Shown piece after piece: positions 61,229 to 64,000 of a stretch of 64,000 nt of DNA. The notes below the pieces were generated by a model, which searched no databases, was not told the origin of the DNA, and saw only the letters and a program-made list of their open reading frames with translations. The translations under genes and the position numbers were made by a program. The DNA comes from Rhizobium freirei PRF 81 (GTDB lineage Bacteria > Pseudomonadota > Alphaproteobacteria > Rhizobiales > Rhizobiaceae): contig NZ_AQHN01000072.1 in NCBI RefSeq assembly GCF_000359745.1, positions 186,001 to 250,000 of the forward strand. The letters are read 5' to 3'. Every line of letters begins with the position of its first letter. The stretch's first letter is position 1.

Positions 61229-61877
61229 ATGGCGAAAGCAGCAATGACGCATGGGGTGCCAACGCCATATCAGCAATGTCCGTCGCGTTCCCTTCCTCAT
61301 CTTCGGGAGTTCGTGCGCGATGAGCTGAGTTTCGTCAGCGCTTTCAATCTGTCCGGCTGAGCTTCCGCTGCAATATGCTTGAGGACGGTCGCCGGCAGAC
61401 CCTCAACCATGCCATGCCCGGTGATCTGATCGGCTTGCAAGGCTCGGTCACGGGGGAGATGCAGCATTTGACCGAAGCCGCTCGCTCTCGCCGGTTTTGC
61501 TTTGCGTTTTCGAGCGCACTGAATTGATGACGCTTTCCAATTCCCATGCGCCGCTGGCCTTCGGTCCCAGCTGAATTGCGGCTCAGGAAGAGCGGATGTT
61601 GGACGAGCACATCGGGCGCCGACCGGCTCTGGAACGAGCAGCCTGTCTCATGGCCCATCACTATCGGCGCGCAAACGCGCTTCGCCTGTTCAACGGCGGC
61701 GGGGTCATTCCGATCACGCAGCAGCATGCTGCCGATACGCTCGGCCTTTCCGCTGTCCACACCAATAAGACCTTGAAAAAAGTTGGCCGGATGACGACCG
61801 ATGCTCTGGCAGGAGTGCTGCTGCGGCGTCCTGGGCGCCAAAGGCCTCGCAGATGTAGCCGGATGGGACAATCCTGA
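61229..61877 (+). pseudogene. Decayed Crp/Fnr-family transcriptional regulator
   Basis: Pieces of one Crp/Fnr regulator appear in order but in shifting frames. A good start with ggggg upstream (61229; MAKAAMTHGVPTPYQQCPS...FVSAF) runs into a TGA at 61358. The cyclic-nucleotide-domain fragment MLEDGRRQTL, then AMPGDLIGLQGSVTGEMQH follows in another frame. A further shift near 61465 leads to LLCVFERTELMTL, with an in-frame TGA at 61572. The helix-turn-helix part ERMLDEH, ALERAACLMAHHYRRA, IPITQQHAADTLGLSAVHTNKTLKK follows. The expected end (KGLADVAGWDN) is again out of frame near 61800. Part of the N-terminal beta-roll is deleted. It is therefore inactive. Confidence 0.88.
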
Positions 61878-62233
61878 TTCGGGCAAGCGGCCCTTCATTT
61901 GAAGATATTTATTGTGATCGGCGACATGTCTTTTTTCAATGTCGGCCTCAACTGTATCAGCTTAGATTACTATGACCGTCACTTTTCGACCAGTTTCACC
62001 CTTTACTAACCCCCGCGGTAAAAGCGACGGGAGCACGTCGACGAGCCCATAGTCCCGCAATGCAAAAAGTGCGAAGCGGGTTTTAGGCGAGGTCATGTCA
62101 CAACAGACCGAGCCGGGACGGATGGGAGAAAACCATCCATTCAATACGGGCCGATGATTGGCGCCGGAGGGATTGATGTGGAATTTCTTAACGGGCGCAC
62201 CGCTCGACGCACGCATGCCGGGATGGCGTTGAT
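61878..62233. other. Gene-free stretch between the Crp/Fnr remnant and the response regulator
   Basis: The 356-bp spacer has no supported ORF; it probably includes the promoter of the response regulator. An 84-codon minus-strand frame here lacks any recognisable motif. Confidence 0.4.
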
Positions 62234-62608
62234 ATGACGGTTCAACGAGTCCTGATTCTCGAAGACAATCTGATTATTGCTATGGAGGCGGAGGAAATAC
62301 TGCGCCTTGTCGGGATCGGGCAAGTCGAGATTGCCTCGAATCTGGAACAGGCGGTCAACGCCGTTCATGCTGGTGATTATGATTTTGCGATGCTGGACGT
62401 CAATCTCGGGGAGTCGACAAGCTTCGGCTTCGCCCGTCTGCTGATGGAGCGCGGCATCGCCTTCGGCTTCGTCAGCGGTTATTCCGATACGCTCGATTTT
62501 CCGCCGGACCTGCGGCATGTGCCGCTTTTGAACAAACCTTTCGATGAGCAGGCCATGCGCCTGTTTGTTCAGACACTGGCGGAGGCCGGCAAATCCTCGG
62601 GCATGTGA
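62234..62608 (+). CDS. Single-domain response regulator (receiver only)
   Basis: A 124-residue CheY-like receiver: acidic pair Glu10-Asp11 (LILEDN), phosphoacceptor Asp55 (MLDVNLG), and Lys101 in LNKPFDE. The beta4-alpha4 segment reads FGFVSGYSD (79-85 for FVSGYSD), close to the FATGUY motif that marks alphaproteobacterial receivers linked to stress phosphorelays. No output domain and no adjacent kinase. It acts either as a phosphate sink or by protein contact. Confidence 0.9.
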   Translation: MTVQRVLILEDNLIIAMEAEEILRLVGIGQVEIASNLEQAVNAVHAGDYDFAMLDVNLGESTSFGFARLLMERGIAFGFVSGYSDTLDFPPDLRHVPLLNKPFDEQAMRLFVQTLAEAGKSSGM

Positions 62609-62668
62609 CAGCCGCTGCCATTTGTCCTAAACTCGAATCGCGACAATCCTCTTGAGGCAGACCAGCCG

Positions 62669-63448
62669 ATGCAGTGGCAGGACCACGCGATCATCTTGGG
62701 CGTCAAGCGCCTTGGAGAAACCAGCGTCATCGCCGAGGTGATGACGCGCGCGCGCGGCCGGCATATGGGCATGGTGCGAGGAGGGCGCTCTCGCTCCATG
62801 CAACCGGTGCTGCAGGCGGGCAATCTGGTCGAAGTGACCTGGCGGGCGAGGCTGCACGAGCATCTTGGCGAATTCCGCATGGAGCCCGTCGCGTTGCGAG
62901 CGGCGCGGCTGATGGAGACCGCGACCGCCGTCTATGGCGTGCAGGCAATGGGCGCGCTTTTGCGGCTGCTGCCAGAGCGCGATCCGCACCCGCATCTCTA
63001 CGATGCGCTCGATGTCATCCTTGAGAGCCTGCAGAACCCGGCCGATGCCGGCGAGCTTTTCGTCCGTTTCGAGCTTGCCGTGCTCAACGATCTCGGTTTC
63101 GGCCTCGATTTGACCGAATGCGCGGCAACTGGCGTGCGCGAGGATCTGGCCTTCGTTTCGCCGAAAACCGGGCGTGCCGTATGCCGTTCAGCCGGTATGC
63201 CATGGGCGGATAAGATGCTGACCTTGCCGCCCTTTCTTGCTGCCGGAGCCGTGGTCGCGGCCGATAGCGAAGGCCTTTCTGCGGCTTTCCGGCTAACGGG
63301 CTTTTTCCTGCATCGCCATGTCTACGAACCGCGCGGCATTCAGATCGCCGTGGCGCGCGACGGCTTTATTCAGGCGGCGTTGAAGGCGCTGGATGCGGTG
63401 TCGTTGGAGGCGCCGCAGGAGCGGCCGGCCGTTGCCGCGAAAATATAG
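62669..63448 (+). CDS. recO: DNA repair protein RecO
   Basis: The 259-residue recombination mediator has an N-terminal OB fold: [41 protein letters not shown]. The helical domain contains [37 protein letters not shown] and the usual C-terminal [13 protein letters not shown]. It loads RecA together with RecR. Closest conserved partner era lies about 1.5 kb upstream. Confidence 0.95.
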   Translation: MQWQDHAIILGVKRLGETSVIAEVMTRARGRHMGMVRGGRSRSMQPVLQAGNLVEVTWRARLHEHLGEFRMEPVALRAARLMETATAVYGVQAMGALLRLLPERDPHPHLYDALDVILESLQNPADAGELFVRFELAVLNDLGFGLDLTECAATGVREDLAFVSPKTGRAVCRSAGMPWADKMLTLPPFLAAGAVVAADSEGLSAAFRLTGFFLHRHVYEPRGIQIAVARDGFIQAALKALDAVSLEAPQERPAVAAKI

Positions 63449-63488
63449 AGCATGATCTCGCAAGCACGCAGCGGATAGGATCATGCTC
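63448..63488. repeat. Inverted repeat between convergent recO and peroxiredoxin-like genes
   Basis: gagcatgatc (63448-63457) pairs exactly with gatcatgctc (63479-63488) around a 21-base loop. It sits at the recO stop and may serve as a bidirectional transcription end or belong to a dispersed repeat family. Confidence 0.65.
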
Positions 63489-63521
63489 AAGGCGTGTTTC
63501 CAAGCTGAAAGACCGCTCGCT

Positions 63522-64000
63522 TCAGACAGCCATATTCGAGGCGGCCGACATCACCTCCCGCGGGGCGGGAATGCCGAACATATGACGACCGGCCTCTTCG
63601 GCCTCGGTGAAACACCAGCGGACGACGCCATCCCGGTCGAGCAGGAACTCGCCGACGAGCTGGCCTTCGCCGGTGGCAACCATATGTTTGTCATCCTCCG
63701 TGATTTCATAGCCGTCCGCCTTGTCGAGGAACTCCATCGCTGACATCGGATCCATCGGCTGTGGAAGTTCGCTCGGCATTTCGATGCGCATCGACCGCAC
63801 GGCGCTTATGCCGACCTTGCGCGGCCAGTCGGTCTCATCTTCGGTGAACTGGACGTTCGGCAGGCCGAAAGCCCTGTGCGATACCCGCTCCGGATCGGAA
63901 GCGGCCAGTAGATTGGGAAGCGGATGGTACCGGAAGTAAAGCCGGGCGCGTTCGATCGGCGTGTTGACGACAGTCAGGCTGTCGATGCCCTTCTCCTGCA
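63522..64000 (-). CDS. Peroxiredoxin-like (AhpC/TSA) family protein, 5' part beyond window
   Basis: 158 residues of the C-terminal part are visible before the stop at 63522; the frame continues past the right edge without a start. The segment TVVNTPIERARLYFRYHPLPNLLAASDPERVSHRAFGLP resembles the post-active-site region of AhpC/TSA-like thioredoxin folds. The tail GEFLLDRDGVVRWCFTEAEEAGRHMFGIPAP fits the last strands. The catalytic cysteine lies outside the window, so assignment is moderate. Confidence 0.7.
   Translation of the reverse strand, partial: QEKGIDSLTVVNTPIERARLYFRYHPLPNLLAASDPERVSHRAFGLPNVQFTEDETDWPRKVGISAVRSMRIEMPSELPQPMDPMSAMEFLDKADGYEITEDDKHMVATGEGQLVGEFLLDRDGVVRWCFTEAEEAGRHMFGIPAPREVMSAASNMAV

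Noticed and set aside
61962-62216. 84-codon minus-strand frame upstream of the response regulator
   Set aside because: No motif or ribosome-binding site, and it occupies the probable promoter region.

Overview
The window reads as chromosomal DNA of a Rhizobium-type alphaproteobacterium (Rhizobiaceae). The support is the high-GC coding style, two RopA-type porins, an iolR-iolCDEB inositol cluster next to a Gfo/Idh dehydrogenase in the arrangement known from Sinorhizobium, a single RelA/SpoT gene beside rpoZ, the acpS-lepB-rnc-era-recO block, and several short palindromic intergenic repeats of the kind scattered through rhizobial genomes. No prophage, insertion sequence, CRISPR array or conjugation gene was seen. 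Most of the window is ordinary chromosome.

Layout. 1-2.4 kb: a uracil-DNA glycosylase cut by the window edge and a short Hsp70-like ATPase. 2.5-6.9 kb: a two-gene RND efflux operon. 7.3-17 kb: an atypical SDR protein, ETF-ubiquinone oxidoreductase, a GNAT acetyltransferase, an EamA exporter divergent from an Lrp regulator, MgtE, a quinone-reductase-like dehydrogenase divergent from an HxlR regulator, and an MFS exporter. 17-25.6 kb: a diacylglycerol-kinase-like protein, a PuuA-like glutamine synthetase and SpuC-like aminotransferase pair, a GtrB-like glycosyltransferase divergent from a flippase-like membrane protein, and an ECF42-type sigma factor operon with three DGPF (YCII) genes. 25.7-35 kb: AMP nucleosidase, small secreted or membrane proteins, a HisC-like aminotransferase, SDR/AraC, PilZ and MATE genes.

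35-44.6 kb holds the myo-inositol catabolic genes iolB, iolE, iolD and iolC (fused to a DUF2090 aldolase-like domain) and the repressor iolR. Two GGAA-N6-TTCC operators sit ahead of iolR and iolC. A divergent Gfo/Idh dehydrogenase and a ferredoxin-reductase-type flavoprotein follow. 44.7-48.5 kb holds tRNA-Ser(GCT), about 0.9 kb without a recognisable gene, and two tandem RopA-like porins with strong terminators.

48.5-64 kb is largely housekeeping: a hydrolase, a soluble lytic transglycosylase, dapA, smpB, a NYN-domain protein, rpoZ, relA/spoT, a DUF3563 peptide, a DUF2062 protein, acpS, lepB, rnc, era, recO, and a peroxiredoxin-like gene cut by the right edge. Between era and recO lies a clearly decayed Crp/Fnr regulator gene and a single-domain response regulator.

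The most useful second-look items are the ECF42/DGPF operon with a matching promoter, the iol operators and intercistronic hairpins, the Crp/Fnr pseudogene, a LiuR-like box ahead of ETF-QO, an SDR lacking the catalytic Tyr/Lys, a perfect G-quadruplex motif after smpB, and two small proteins missed by length cut-offs. I found no clearly new multi-gene system.
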